DNA from: Paenibacillus humicola
GTDB taxonomy: Bacteria; Bacillota; Bacilli; Paenibacillales; Paenibacillaceae
DNA: 64,000 nt
NCBI RefSeq assembly: GCF_028826105.1
Contig: NZ_JAQGPL010000001.1
Location: forward strand, 373,501-437,500
Direction: 5' to 3'
The notes below the pieces were generated by a model, which saw only the letters and a program-made list of their open reading frames with translations, did no database searches and was not told the origin of the DNA. Below, one piece after another: positions 29,249 through 38,846 of the stretch. Position 1 is the stretch's first letter; the number at the start of each line of letters is the position of its first letter. A program made the translations under genes and the position numbers.

Positions 29249-31684
29249 ATGAAGAAAAAACTGGTATTGGTCGGCAACGGGATGGCGGGCGTCAACTGCA
29301 TCGAACAGCTGCTCAAACTGGCTCCGGACCGCTACGAGATCACGATTTTCGGAAGCGAGCCGCACCCTAACTATAACCGGATTATGCTGTCCTCGGTCCT
29401 CGCGGGCGACGCGGACATGAACGATATCGTCATTAACGACTGGTCCTGGTACGAGGACAATCACATTACGCTGCATACTTCGCAGACGGTCACGTTGGTC
29501 GATTCCCAGCGCAGGCTGGTTCATACGGACGGCGGCATCGTGGTGCCTTACGACGAGCTGATCGTGGCGACGGGCTCGCTGCCATTCATGCTGCCGCTGC
29601 CGGGCGCGAACAAGGAAGGCGTCATCGCGTTCCGCGATATCAAGGACTGCGAGGCGATGATCGAGACGTCCAAAACGTACCGCAAGGCAGTCGTCATCGG
29701 CGGCGGCCTGCTCGGTCTCGAAGCGGCCCGCGGTCTGCTCAATTTGAGCATGGACGTCACGGTGGTGCACAAGCACGAATATTTGATGGAGCGCCAGCTC
29801 GATCCGACGGCGTCGATCATGCTGCAGCGCGAGCTGCAGAGCCAGGGCATGAAGTTTCTGCTTTCGAAGAACACCGAGCAAATTCTCGGGAAGAAACGGG
29901 TTGCCGGTGTCAGGTTTGATGACGGCTCGGCCGTTGAGGCCGATCTGGTCGTCATGGCGGTCGGCATCCGCCCGAATATCGCGCTCGCCAAAAACAGCGG
30001 CATTGAAATCAACCGCGGCATCGTCGTGAACGATTATATGGAGACGAATCTGCCGAACGTGTACGCCGTCGGCGAATGCGCGGAGCATCGCGGCATTGCA
30101 TATGGACTCGTCGCCCCGCTTTACGAGCAGGGGGCGGTGATCGCCAAGCGGCTTGCCGGCCTCGAATCGGACGGCTACCACGGCTCGATCGTGTCCACGA
30201 AGCTGAAGGTGTCCGGCGTCGACGTGTTCTCCGCCGGCACGTATAAGGACAGCGTCGATACCCGTTCGGTGCGGCTGCAGGACGAATTTAAGGGCATTTA
30301 CAAAAAAATCGTGATCAAGGACGGCAAAATCGCCGGCGCCGTTCTGTTCGGCGATATCGCGGACGGCGCAAGGCTGTTCAAAATGATCCGCACCGGCGAG
30401 GACTTAACGGGCAAGGAGCAGGAGACTCTGCTCGGCGGCTCGATCGGCGGCGCGGCGGCCGCGGCGGCCGATTTGGTCGCCTCGATGCCGGACGACGAAA
30501 TCGTCTGCGGCTGCAACGGCGTCTCCAAAGCGGCGATCGTCGGCGCGATCAAGGAAAAGGGCTGCACAAGCGTGAACGACATTAAAGCATGTACGAAGGC
30601 GTCCGGCTCCTGCGGCGGCTGCAAGCCGCTCGTGGCCGACGTGCTTGCGTACGTGCTCGGCGAGGACGCCGTGAAGTCGGTGAAGGAAGGCATCTGCGGC
30701 TGCACCGAGCTCGGGCGCGACGAAGTGGTCGAAGCGATTCGCTCGATGCGCCTCACCTCGTCGAGGGAAGTCATGCACGTGCTCGGCTGGTCGAACCCCG
30801 AGGGCTGCTCGAAATGCCGCCCGGCGCTCAACTATTACCTCGGCATGGTATGGCCGGAGGAGCACGGGGAGGAGCGGGAGTCGCGCTTTGTCAACGAGCG
30901 CAACCACGCCAATATCCAGAAGGACGGCACCTACTCCGTCGTTCCCCGGATGTACGGCGGCGTGACGACGCCGAAGGACCTGCAGCGCATCGCCGAAGTG
31001 GCGGTCAAATACGACGTGCCGCTCGTCAAGCTGACGGGCGGTCAGCGGATTGACCTGCTCGGCGTGAAGAAGGAGGACCTGCCGGGTATGTGGGCCGACC
31101 TCGATATGCCTTCGGGCTACGCCTACGGCAAGGCGCTCCGCACAGTGAAGACGTGCGTGGGCTCCACGTTCTGCCGCTTCGGCACGCAGGACTCGATCGG
31201 CATGGGCATCCAGCTGGAAAAGCGCTTCGAGCGGCTGAATACGCCGGCGAAGGTGAAAATGGCCGTATCCGGCTGCCCGCGCAACTGCGCCGAATCGACG
31301 ATCAAGGATTTCGGCGTCGTCGCGATCGACGGCGGCTGGGAGCTGCACGTCGGAGGCAACGGCGGCACGAAGCTGCGCGCCACCGATGTGCTGTGCCGGG
31401 TAAAGACGGAAGAGGAAGTGCTGGCATGGGCGGGCGCTTATCTGCAGCATTACCGTGAAACGGGAAAATACGGCGAGCGGACGTCCGAATGGGTTGAGCG
31501 GGTCGGCCTGGACGCCGTCAAGACGGCGCTCGCGAAAGCGGAAGACCGCGCGGCGCTGAACGAACGGATCAACAAGACGCTCGGGCTCATGAAAGACCCT
31601 TGGAAAGAAATTATCGACCAGAAGGAATTAAGCGGCACGTTCATGCCGCTGGCGCCCCAGACGGAGGAAGCGAAGCTGATTTAA
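29249..31684 (+). CDS. nasD: Assimilatory nitrite reductase large subunit (NasD/NirB)
   Basis: An 811-residue NAD(P)H-nitrite reductase subunit. The order is FAD/NAD-binding domains (about 1-300, opening LVLVGNGMAGVNC), BFD-like [2Fe-2S] cysteine clusters (CGCNGVSK...GSCGGCK, then CGCTELG...CSKCRP), ferredoxin-like half-domain, and the siroheme/[4Fe-4S] domain with C636, C642, C676 and C680 (CVGSTFC, GCPRNC). It reduces nitrite to ammonium in the cytosol. ATG 29249 follows AGGGGCGTG; the upstream extension is unsupported. No small subunit (nasE/nirD) adjoins. It opens the nas operon. Confidence 0.94.
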   Translation: MKKKLVLVGNGMAGVNCIEQLLKLAPDRYEITIFGSEPHPNYNRIMLSSVLAGDADMNDIVINDWSWYEDNHITLHTSQTVTLVDSQRRLVHTDGGIVVPYDELIVATGSLPFMLPLPGANKEGVIAFRDIKDCEAMIETSKTYRKAVVIGGGLLGLEAARGLLNLSMDVTVVHKHEYLMERQLDPTASIMLQRELQSQGMKFLLSKNTEQILGKKRVAGVRFDDGSAVEADLVVMAVGIRPNIALAKNSGIEINRGIVVNDYMETNLPNVYAVGECAEHRGIAYGLVAPLYEQGAVIAKRLAGLESDGYHGSIVSTKLKVSGVDVFSAGTYKDSVDTRSVRLQDEFKGIYKKIVIKDGKIAGAVLFGDIADGARLFKMIRTGEDLTGKEQETLLGGSIGGAAAAAADLVASMPDDEIVCGCNGVSKAAIVGAIKEKGCTSVNDIKACTKASGSCGGCKPLVADVLAYVLGEDAVKSVKEGICGCTELGRDEVVEAIRSMRLTSSREVMHVLGWSNPEGCSKCRPALNYYLGMVWPEEHGEERESRFVNERNHANIQKDGTYSVVPRMYGGVTTPKDLQRIAEVAVKYDVPLVKLTGGQRIDLLGVKKEDLPGMWADLDMPSGYAYGKALRTVKTCVGSTFCRFGTQDSIGMGIQLEKRFERLNTPAKVKMAVSGCPRNCAESTIKDFGVVAIDGGWELHVGGNGGTKLRATDVLCRVKTEEEVLAWAGAYLQHYRETGKYGERTSEWVERVGLDAVKTALAKAEDRAALNERINKTLGLMKDPWKEIIDQKELSGTFMPLAPQTEEAKLI

Positions 31685-31744
31685 GGCGAAGGCGGATCGG
31701 CGGCGGCCGGGCATCCGGCCGGGGAGACGGAGGAATCGAAGCCT

Positions 31745-34126
31745 ATGACGAAACAGAAGCTGGTTGTCGTCGGGAACGGAATGGCGGGCGTCAGATGTGT
31801 GGAAGAAATTATGAAGCTTGCTCCGGACCGGTTCGAGACGACGATTTTCGGCGGCGAACCGCATCCCAATTACAACCGGATCCTGCTGTCCAAGGTGCTG
31901 CAGGGCGATACGGACGTGCGCGAGATTACGATCAACGACTGGGACTGGTATAAAACGAACGGAATCGAGCTGTATGCGGGCGATCCCGTCGTCCGGATCG
32001 ATACGAACCGCCGCCGCGTCATCGGCGAAAGCGGCCGTATCGTGAATTACGACAAGCTGATCGTCGCAACCGGATCGCTTCCCTTCATGCTGCCGCTGCC
32101 CGGGGCCGACAAGCCCGGCGTGAGAGCTTTCCGCGACATTGCGGACTGCACCGCGATGATGGAAGCGTCCAAAACGTACCGGAAAGCGGCCGTCATCGGC
32201 GGCGGCCTGCTCGGATTGGAGGCGGCGCGCGGCCTGCTCAATCTCGGCATGGACGTGCATGTCGTGCATAATGTCCGCTACCTGATGAACCGGCAGCTGG
32301 ACGAAACGGCGGCGGGTCTTCTGAAGCGGGAGCTGGAGCGGCAGGGCATGAAGTTTCTGCTGGCGAAGCAGACCGAGCGCATTCTCGGCCGGAAGCGGGC
32401 CGAAGGGCTGCTGTTCACGGACGGCTCGAGCATCGAAGCCGATCTGGTCGTCGTCGCCGTCGGCATCCGGCCGAACGTGAGGCTGGCCGCCGAAAGCGGA
32501 ATGGACGTTCACCGTGCGATCGTCGTGAACGATTATATGGAGACGAGCGTGCCGGACGTGTACGCGGTCGGCGAATGCGCGGAGCACCGCGGCATGGTGT
32601 ACGGCATGGTGGCGCCGCTGTACGAGCAGGGCAAGGTGCTGGCGGCGCGCCTTTGCGGGACGGCGACGAAGCCGTACGAAGGCTCGATTTTGGCCTCGCA
32701 GCTGAAGGTGTCCGGCGTCGATCTGTTCTCGGCGGGCGAAATCCGCGACGCGGAAGTGACGACTTCGATCCAGACGTTCGACGGCGTGAAGGGCGTGTAC
32801 AAGAAAATTACGGTCCGGGACGACCGAATCGTCGGCGCCGTGCTCTACGGCGACACCTCGGACAGCGGGCGGCTGCTCGGCTATATCAAGCGGCAGGCCG
32901 ACGTGTCCGTGCTCGAGGAGTCCGGCGCGGCGGCAAAAGCGGGCGGCACGGACGTAGCCGCCGCCATGCCGGACGCGGAGACGGTCTGCGCATGCAACGG
33001 CGTGAGCAAGGGCGTCATCGCGGCGGCGATCCGCGAGCGCGGCCTGAAAACCGCCGAGGAGGTGCGCGCCTGCACGAAGGCGTCCAGCTCCTGCGGGGGC
33101 TGCAAGCCGCTTGTGACGGCGATTTTGAACTACACGCTGTCTCATGCGGACGCGGGCGCTGCGCCCAAGGAAACGGTTTGCGGCTGCACCGGGCTCAGCC
33201 ATGCCGAGCTGAAGCGGGACATCCGCCTCGGCGGCTTCGCGTCCCCCGGCGAAGCGATGGCCGCGCTTGGCTGGGAGCGGCCAGAGGGCTGCGCCGTGTG
33301 CCGGCCTGCGCTGAGCTATTATATCGGCGCGGCCGGGCATGCCGCCGGGAGCGGCGCAGGCGCATCGCCGTCTGCCTACAGCGGCGCAGCAGTTACGCTT
33401 ACGCCGCGCATGTACGGCGGGCTCACGAACGCGGAGCAGCTGCGCCGCATCGCCGATGCCATCGACACGCACGGCATTCCGCGCGTCAAGCTGAGCCCCG
33501 GCGGCCGGCTGGAGCTGTCCGGCCTCGATGCGGCCGCTGCGGCGGCGGTATGCGCCGCGTTCGGGCTTCCGGCGGATGAGATCGCCGGAGCGTCCTGGGG
33601 GTATCCCGCGCCGGCCGTCGCCACTTGCGCCGGGGCGGGGTACGAGCGGAGCGCCCTGCGCGATTCGGTTCGGCTCGGCGGGCTGTTGGAGCGCCGCCTA
33701 GCCGGGCTGCGGCTGCCGGCAGCCGTCAGCGCCGGCGTCTCGGGCAGCCCGCTCCACCGCGCCGGCACGCTGGCGATGGACCTCGGCCTGGCCGGTTCGC
33801 CGGCCGGCTGGGAGATTTATGTCGGCGGCAGCGGCGGAAGCCGGCTGAAGCCGGGCGTGCTGCTCGGCACGGAGCCGGACGACGAGGCTGCGCTGGAGCT
33901 GGCGGCCGCGTTTCTCCAGCTGTACGCGAACGAGGCGGATTACGGCGAAACGACGGCACATTGGGTGGAACGGACCGGGCTCATGCAGCTGCGCGAGATG
34001 CTGTTCGACCGGCATGTCCGGTCCGCGCTGCTGCGGCGCTTGGAAGAACGCCGCCCGGCGCCGGAGGCCCGCGGCGAAGCCGGCCGAACGGCTGCGAAAC
34101 CGCTCGCGGCGGCGCCGGCCGGATGA
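31745..34126 (+). CDS. nasB: Assimilatory nitrate reductase electron-transfer subunit (NasB-like)
   Basis: A 793-residue paralogue of the preceding NasD, alike along its whole length. The FAD/NAD domains (LVVVGNGMAGVRC) and both [2Fe-2S] clusters (CACNGVSK...SSCGGCK; CGCTGLS...CAVCRP) are intact. In the C-terminal siroheme domain only C628 remains; the other ligands are E634, S668 and R672 (GSPLHR instead of GCPRNC). It should pass electrons from NAD(P)H to the nitrate reductase encoded next, as B. subtilis NasB does. Its end is Ala/Arg-rich. It overlaps nasC by ATGA. Confidence 0.88.
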   Translation: MTKQKLVVVGNGMAGVRCVEEIMKLAPDRFETTIFGGEPHPNYNRILLSKVLQGDTDVREITINDWDWYKTNGIELYAGDPVVRIDTNRRRVIGESGRIVNYDKLIVATGSLPFMLPLPGADKPGVRAFRDIADCTAMMEASKTYRKAAVIGGGLLGLEAARGLLNLGMDVHVVHNVRYLMNRQLDETAAGLLKRELERQGMKFLLAKQTERILGRKRAEGLLFTDGSSIEADLVVVAVGIRPNVRLAAESGMDVHRAIVVNDYMETSVPDVYAVGECAEHRGMVYGMVAPLYEQGKVLAARLCGTATKPYEGSILASQLKVSGVDLFSAGEIRDAEVTTSIQTFDGVKGVYKKITVRDDRIVGAVLYGDTSDSGRLLGYIKRQADVSVLEESGAAAKAGGTDVAAAMPDAETVCACNGVSKGVIAAAIRERGLKTAEEVRACTKASSSCGGCKPLVTAILNYTLSHADAGAAPKETVCGCTGLSHAELKRDIRLGGFASPGEAMAALGWERPEGCAVCRPALSYYIGAAGHAAGSGAGASPSAYSGAAVTLTPRMYGGLTNAEQLRRIADAIDTHGIPRVKLSPGGRLELSGLDAAAAAAVCAAFGLPADEIAGASWGYPAPAVATCAGAGYERSALRDSVRLGGLLERRLAGLRLPAAVSAGVSGSPLHRAGTLAMDLGLAGSPAGWEIYVGGSGGSRLKPGVLLGTEPDDEAALELAAAFLQLYANEADYGETTAHWVERTGLMQLREMLFDRHVRSALLRRLEERRPAPEARGEAGRTAAKPLAAAPAG

Positions 34127-36261
34127 GAGGAATGAATACGCATATGGAAGCATCGGGAAATTCGGCGCTGCCGGTCGTGATGGATACGCAGTGCCCGTTC
34201 TGCAGCGTGCAGTGCAAAGCGCGGATTACGGAGCAGTGGGACGAGCGGGCGGGACGCCATACGTACACGGTCGAACCGAAGCCGAATGCGGCGTCCGAAG
34301 GCCGGCTGTGCGTAAAGGGCATGAACGCCTACCAGCATGCGCTGAACGCGGAACGGCTCGTGCGGCCGCTGGCGCGTCGCGGCGGCGATTTTGTGCCGAT
34401 ATCGTGGGACGAAGCGTTCGCGTTGATCGCGGACCGGTTCGGAGCGCTGCGCAGCGCGCACGGCAGCGACAGTATCGGCGTCTACGGCGGCGGTTCGCTG
34501 ACGAACGAATCGGCGTATTTGCTCGGCAAATTCGCCCGCGTCGCCCTGCAGACCAAATATATCGACTATAACGGCCGTTTCTGCATGTCGGCCGCCGCTT
34601 CTGGCGGCAGCAAGGCGTTTGGCATCGACAGGGGGCTGACGAACCCGCTGTCCGACATCCCGCTGGCCAAATGCATCATCTTGGCCGGGACGAATATTGC
34701 CGAGTGCCAGCCGACGCTGATGCCGTATTTTACGCGCGCGAAGGAAAACGGCGCGTTTATCATCGCGATCGACCCGAGGTCGACCGGCACGACGGCGATG
34801 GCCGATCTGCACCTGCAGGTCCGGCCGGGCATGGATGCGGCGCTGGCAAACGGGCTGCAGAAGGTTATTCTCGAGGAGGGCCTGACCGACGAGGCGTTTA
34901 TCGCCGCGCGAACGAAGGGCTTCGACGGGCTGAAGGCCCACCTGCACCGGCTCGATCTGGACGAAATCGCCGCGATGGCGGGCGTCCCGGCGGAGCAAAT
35001 CCGCAAGGCGGCAATCGCCTTCGGCAAAGCGCCGACGGGCATGGTGTTCACGGCGCGCGGCGTCGAGCAGCAGACGGACGGCTACATGGCGGTCCGCAGC
35101 ATGATCAACCTTGCGCTCATGACGGGCAAAATCGGCAAGCCGGGCTCCGGCTACGGTGCGATAACCGGCCAGGGCAACGGCCAGGGCGGCCGCGAGCACG
35201 GGCAGAAGGCCGATCAGCTCCCGGGCTACCGGCTGATCGAGAACCCGGCTGACCGGGCCTTCGTGGCGGGCGTCTGGGGCGTCGACCCGGACGAGCTTCC
35301 GGGCAAGGGCGTATCGGCGTACGAGATGATGCAGAAGGTGCATGCGGGCGAGATTCGCGGCATGCTGGTCATGAGCTCGAACCCGATCGTCTCGAATCCG
35401 AACGCGAACTTCGTGCGCGACGGGCTGGAGAAGCTCGACTTTCTCGTCGTCGCCGACATGCTGATGTCGGAGACGGCGCAGATGGCCGATCTTGTGCTCC
35501 CCGCCTCGGCCTATTTGGAAAATACCGGGACAATGACCAACCTGGAAGGGCGCGTGCTGCTGCGCGAGGCAAGTCGGCCGGCGCCGGGCGTAGCGCTCGA
35601 CGATTGGCGCATCCTGGCCGGGATCGCGGAGCGGCTCGGGCGCGGGCGGTATTTTGCCTATACGTCGGCGGAGGACGTCTTCGAAGAGCTCCGACTCGCC
35701 AGCCGCGGGGGAATCGCCGATTATTACGGCATCACCTACGATCGCCTGCGCCGGGAGGAAGGCGTCTACTGGCCGTGCCCGGATGAGCGCGGCGCCGGAA
35801 CCGGACGTTTGTTCGAAACGTCGTTCGCTCATCCGGACGGCAGAGCAGAGTTCGTCCCGGTGGAGAACCATTTTCCCGATGAGCGGACGGACGGGCGGTT
35901 CCCGCTGTATTTGACGACCGGGCGCGTGCTGAATCATTATTTGACGGGCGTTCAGACGAGGCGGAGCCCGTCGCTCGCGGCGCGCGACATCGAATCCTTC
36001 GTCGAAATTCATCCGCGGGCGGCGCGCAGCTTCGGCATCGAGGACGGCGCGCTTGCGCGGGTAACGTCCCGCCGGGGCGAAATCGTCGTCCGCGCCCGCG
36101 TCCGGGACGACATCCGCGAGGATACGGTATTCGTGCCGATGCACTGGGGCGGCATCCAAAACGTCAACGCGCTGACGAACCCGGCGCTCGATCCGACCTG
36201 CCGCATGCCCGGCTTCAAGGTGTGCGCCGTGCGAATCGCCCCGCTTTATGCAAACTCTTGA
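34123..36261 (+). CDS. nasC: Assimilatory nitrate reductase catalytic subunit (NasC)
   Basis: A 712-residue molybdopterin oxidoreductase. The N-terminus binds one [4Fe-4S] cluster through C24, C27, C31 and C63 (CPFCSVQC, then CVKG), followed by the Mo-bis-MGD domains and a C-terminal dinucleotide-binding barrel (NHYLTGVQTRRS). It reduces nitrate to nitrite in the cytosol with electrons from NasB. Length agrees with B. subtilis NasC. The start at 34123 overlaps the nasB stop (ATGA); ATGs at 34132 and 34144 are alternatives, the latter with GAGAGG upstream. Confidence 0.93.
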   Translation: MRGMNTHMEASGNSALPVVMDTQCPFCSVQCKARITEQWDERAGRHTYTVEPKPNAASEGRLCVKGMNAYQHALNAERLVRPLARRGGDFVPISWDEAFALIADRFGALRSAHGSDSIGVYGGGSLTNESAYLLGKFARVALQTKYIDYNGRFCMSAAASGGSKAFGIDRGLTNPLSDIPLAKCIILAGTNIAECQPTLMPYFTRAKENGAFIIAIDPRSTGTTAMADLHLQVRPGMDAALANGLQKVILEEGLTDEAFIAARTKGFDGLKAHLHRLDLDEIAAMAGVPAEQIRKAAIAFGKAPTGMVFTARGVEQQTDGYMAVRSMINLALMTGKIGKPGSGYGAITGQGNGQGGREHGQKADQLPGYRLIENPADRAFVAGVWGVDPDELPGKGVSAYEMMQKVHAGEIRGMLVMSSNPIVSNPNANFVRDGLEKLDFLVVADMLMSETAQMADLVLPASAYLENTGTMTNLEGRVLLREASRPAPGVALDDWRILAGIAERLGRGRYFAYTSAEDVFEELRLASRGGIADYYGITYDRLRREEGVYWPCPDERGAGTGRLFETSFAHPDGRAEFVPVENHFPDERTDGRFPLYLTTGRVLNHYLTGVQTRRSPSLAARDIESFVEIHPRAARSFGIEDGALARVTSRRGEIVVRARVRDDIREDTVFVPMHWGGIQNVNALTNPALDPTCRMPGFKVCAVRIAPLYANS

Positions 36262-36336
36262 ACAAAAAAACGGAACAAAGTCGAACCTGCTGCGTCTTAA
36301 TAGGATATAGAACCTGTAAAGGCGGGTGCTCGGGAG

Positions 36337-37674
36337 ATGGCGGATTTCAAACGGTTGAAGAACAAAATCGCCGCGGCGGCCTTGGCTGTCGCGGCTTTCG
36401 CGGCTCTGCCGCCCGGCGGGGAAGGGACGACGGCTTTCGCCGACATCGACCTGCATACCTCGTACATCGGAATGAACCGGGAGCCCTCTGTCATCGTGCC
36501 GCCGGTAAAGACGCACTGGTCGGCGGCGATGGACAAGCATGACGAGCTGATGGAGCAGGGCGTCGCCGCCGCCGGGTCCGGCAAGCTGTTCGTCATTCGG
36601 GGCGGCAGGCTGCTCGCGCTGGAGCCGCAGACCGGACAGAGGCTGTGGACCTTCGGCGCGAAGCTGAAGGCTCCGATCCTGTACGAGGACGGCGTCGTTT
36701 ATACAAGCTCGGAATCCGGCGTGCTGTTCGCTGCGGATGCGGACAGCGGCAAAAAGCTGTGGGCGACCGGCACGCCGAGCAAGGGGGCGACCCGGCTCTA
36801 TGTCGAGGACGGCCGGCTGCTGGCGTTAAACGGCGACATCCAGGCGTACCGGCTGTCGGACGGCGGTCTTCTTTGGCGGGACGGCTACGACGGCCAGCTG
36901 CCGGGACCTCTGCTGACCGCGGGCGGAAGGGTATTTGCGTCGAGCGAGGAATCGGGCGCGTATACGTACGAGGTGCTGCATGCGTTCGATGCGGTTACCG
37001 GCAAGGAAATATGGGAGGCGGCGGACGAAGGCTTCCCGATCGCGGCGTCGGATGACACCGTTATCGTGCAGCGGCAGCAGGATATACTCGATAAAGGGAT
37101 GCTGACGACGCTCGACACGATCGAGATCGCAACGGGCAAGACGATCAAGACGACGGTATATAATCCGGAGCATGTCGATTTGAGCCAGGTGGAATATTAT
37201 TCGCCGGGCAAAGCGTGGATCAGCGGCGGCCGGGTCTATATCGCAGCCGGTTCAAAGGTTTACGGCTATCCGGCCGACGGCAAGCCGGACGACGAGGCGC
37301 GCGACGCCTACCTGTCGCCGGCGCCCGATGCGGTCTACGCGGCCGGCCCGCAGGAGGGTCGGCTCCTCTTCGCAAGCGTTCAGGGCATCTACGGCGTCAA
37401 GCTGATCAATAAAGGGCCGGTCTGGTATACGGATGGCATCTCGAACCCGATCGCCCGCTTCGATCTGATCGGCCGCGGCATGTACGTCGCGCAGACGGAC
37501 GGCAGGCTGATCGCCGTCGATCTGATCGCAGGCAAAGCCGTCGCGCAAATCCAGACGTATGGCCGCGTTTTCGGCCCGACCCTTTCGGCGGACGGGATGG
37601 TCGCCGTCCAGACGAAGGGCAAGCTGGTTGTATTCCCGGAGCCGGCAAGCCTGAAGCATGACGAGGAGGAATAA
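36337..37674 (+). CDS. Exported PQQ-type beta-propeller repeat protein
   Basis: The 445-residue protein has a signal peptide (cleavage probably after TAFA) and repeated blades with the G-x-LYALD/ALEP-x-TG-x-x-LW pattern (LLALEPQTGQRLWTFG, LFAADADSGKKLWATG, HAFDAVTGKEIWEA). Such eight-bladed propellers serve as quinoprotein folds or protein scaffolds; nothing shows bound PQQ. It follows nasC by 75 bases on the same strand and is three bases from the glutathione peroxidase gene, so it is probably part of the operon, although its link to nitrate is unknown. Confidence 0.82.
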   Translation: MADFKRLKNKIAAAALAVAAFAALPPGGEGTTAFADIDLHTSYIGMNREPSVIVPPVKTHWSAAMDKHDELMEQGVAAAGSGKLFVIRGGRLLALEPQTGQRLWTFGAKLKAPILYEDGVVYTSSESGVLFAADADSGKKLWATGTPSKGATRLYVEDGRLLALNGDIQAYRLSDGGLLWRDGYDGQLPGPLLTAGGRVFASSEESGAYTYEVLHAFDAVTGKEIWEAADEGFPIAASDDTVIVQRQQDILDKGMLTTLDTIEIATGKTIKTTVYNPEHVDLSQVEYYSPGKAWISGGRVYIAAGSKVYGYPADGKPDDEARDAYLSPAPDAVYAAGPQEGRLLFASVQGIYGVKLINKGPVWYTDGISNPIARFDLIGRGMYVAQTDGRLIAVDLIAGKAVAQIQTYGRVFGPTLSADGMVAVQTKGKLVVFPEPASLKHDEEE

Positions 37675-37676
37675 CG

Positions 37677-38162
37677 ATGAACGTATACGATTTCAGCGCG
37701 CGGACGGTCCGCGGCGGAGAGCAGCCGCTTGCCGACTATCGCGGACAGGTGCTGCTTATTGTCAACACGGCAACGAAATGCGGCTTTGCGCCGCAATTCC
37801 ATCAGCTGCAGGAGCTGTACGAGCGCTACCGGGAGCAGGGCTTTGCGGTGCTCGGCTTTCCGTGCAATCAATTTGCAAATCAGGAGCCGGGCGGCAGTGA
37901 GCAGGTGGAACAGGCATGCCGGCTCGATTTCGGCGTGACATTCCCGCTGTTCGCGAAAATCGACGTCAACGGCCCGAATACGGACCCGCTGTTCGCTTAT
38001 TTGAGGAAACGGACGTCGGGTTTCCTCGGCTCGTCGATTAAATGGAATTTTACAAAGTTTCTCGTCAGCCGGGACGGCGAGGCCGTTAAACGGTTCTCGC
38101 CCGCGACCGCGCCGCTGAAATTCGAACGCCGGATCGCCGCCTTGCTGGAGCCGAAAGCCTGA
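37677..38162 (+). CDS. Glutathione peroxidase-family thiol peroxidase
   Basis: The 161-residue protein has peroxidatic C35 (NTATKCGFAPQ), FPCNQFANQEPG with the conserved Gln, and KWNFTKFLV with the catalytic Trp/Asn. It is the cysteine (non-seleno) type like B. subtilis BsaA/GpxA, usually thioredoxin-dependent, and reduces organic peroxides. Three bases separate it from the propeller gene, and a terminator follows, so it ends the transcript. Confidence 0.93.
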   Translation: MNVYDFSARTVRGGEQPLADYRGQVLLIVNTATKCGFAPQFHQLQELYERYREQGFAVLGFPCNQFANQEPGGSEQVEQACRLDFGVTFPLFAKIDVNGPNTDPLFAYLRKRTSGFLGSSIKWNFTKFLVSRDGEAVKRFSPATAPLKFERRIAALLEPKA

Positions 38163-38490
38163 ATTCGAATCGATGATCGAAGGGGCTGTCCAAAAGCTGG
38201 TTTTTCAGGCTTCGATCCCGGGCATCATGAAGATATTTGCATGCAAAAAGACACTTCCGGCTCCGCTTGCAGGGCGGTGCAGGAAGCGTCTTTTTGTGTT
38301 GTTCTTCGGCCTGCCTTATTCCCTTTTGGGACAGCCCGACAGCTCTCTACGATTCGAGTCTCGGGATGGACGTTCAGACACCGGTTTCAAGACGGTCCGC
38401 CGACAAAAGCCGTCTTCGGCCGTTTTAAAGGCCTGTCCTGCTTACTCCTGACCGCCAAGGCACCTCGCGGACAAATCCGGCCGGGAAGCT
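38163..38490. other. Intergenic region between the peroxidase and the DUF4183 gene
   Basis: The genes on either side converge. Apart from the terminator at 38245-38297 nothing was recognised. Confidence 0.5.
38245..38297. terminator. Terminator after the nas-peroxidase genes
   Basis: AAAAAGACACTTCC pairs with GGAAGCGTCTTTTT (one mismatch) around a GC-rich loop, which makes it usable on both strands between convergent genes. Confidence 0.75.
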
Positions 38491-38775
38491 TTACGAGACG
38501 ACAAACTGGACGACAATCGGAGTTCCGCCATCCAGGGCGTCGCCGCCTGGGATCGTGACGGCTGTGGTCGTAACGGAGGAGGTATCGGCCGTCTGCATCA
38601 GTCCGTTAATATACAGATTATAATAATTGAATACAGCCGGAAATGCCGTTGCAGCCGCGCCGGTGTCATCCGTAAACGCTGTCGCGGCAATCGCAAAGGT
38701 CGCGCCTGTCCCCGTACCTGCCCCGAATGTGGAAGTAAATCTCCTGCTGTTTTGATATGGCGTTACGATCGGCAT
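38491..38775 (-). CDS. DUF4183-domain protein
   Basis: A 94-residue protein matching the DUF4183 pattern, with YYNLYINGLMQ near residue 55 and an otherwise Thr/Ala/Gly-rich sequence. DUF4183 proteins are common in spore-formers, often next to or fused with collagen-like repeats, and are thought to be spore-surface proteins. Ribosome site AAGGAGGTGAG. It is 71 bases downstream of the larger collagen-like DUF4183 gene on the same strand, so the two are probably co-expressed. Confidence 0.82.
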   Translation of the reverse strand: MPIVTPYQNSRRFTSTFGAGTGTGATFAIAATAFTDDTGAAATAFPAVFNYYNLYINGLMQTADTSSVTTTAVTIPGGDALDGGTPIVVQFVVS

Positions 38776-38846
38776 AATCTCTCACCTCCTTCTATTCTAT
38801 TACATGCTGCTGAAAGAATGGAGGTGAGGGCTGTTCCGCCAAATGG

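Noticed and set aside
31628-33472. Long minus-strand open frame opposite nasB
   Set aside because: Antisense shadow; composition is typical of reverse-strand reading of a GC-rich gene, and no ribosome site was seen.
33940-36540. Very long open frame on the minus strand opposite nasC
   Set aside because: It is the antisense shadow of a GC-rich gene; the translation is Arg/His/Ala-rich with no domain, whereas the plus strand has an intact nitrate reductase.
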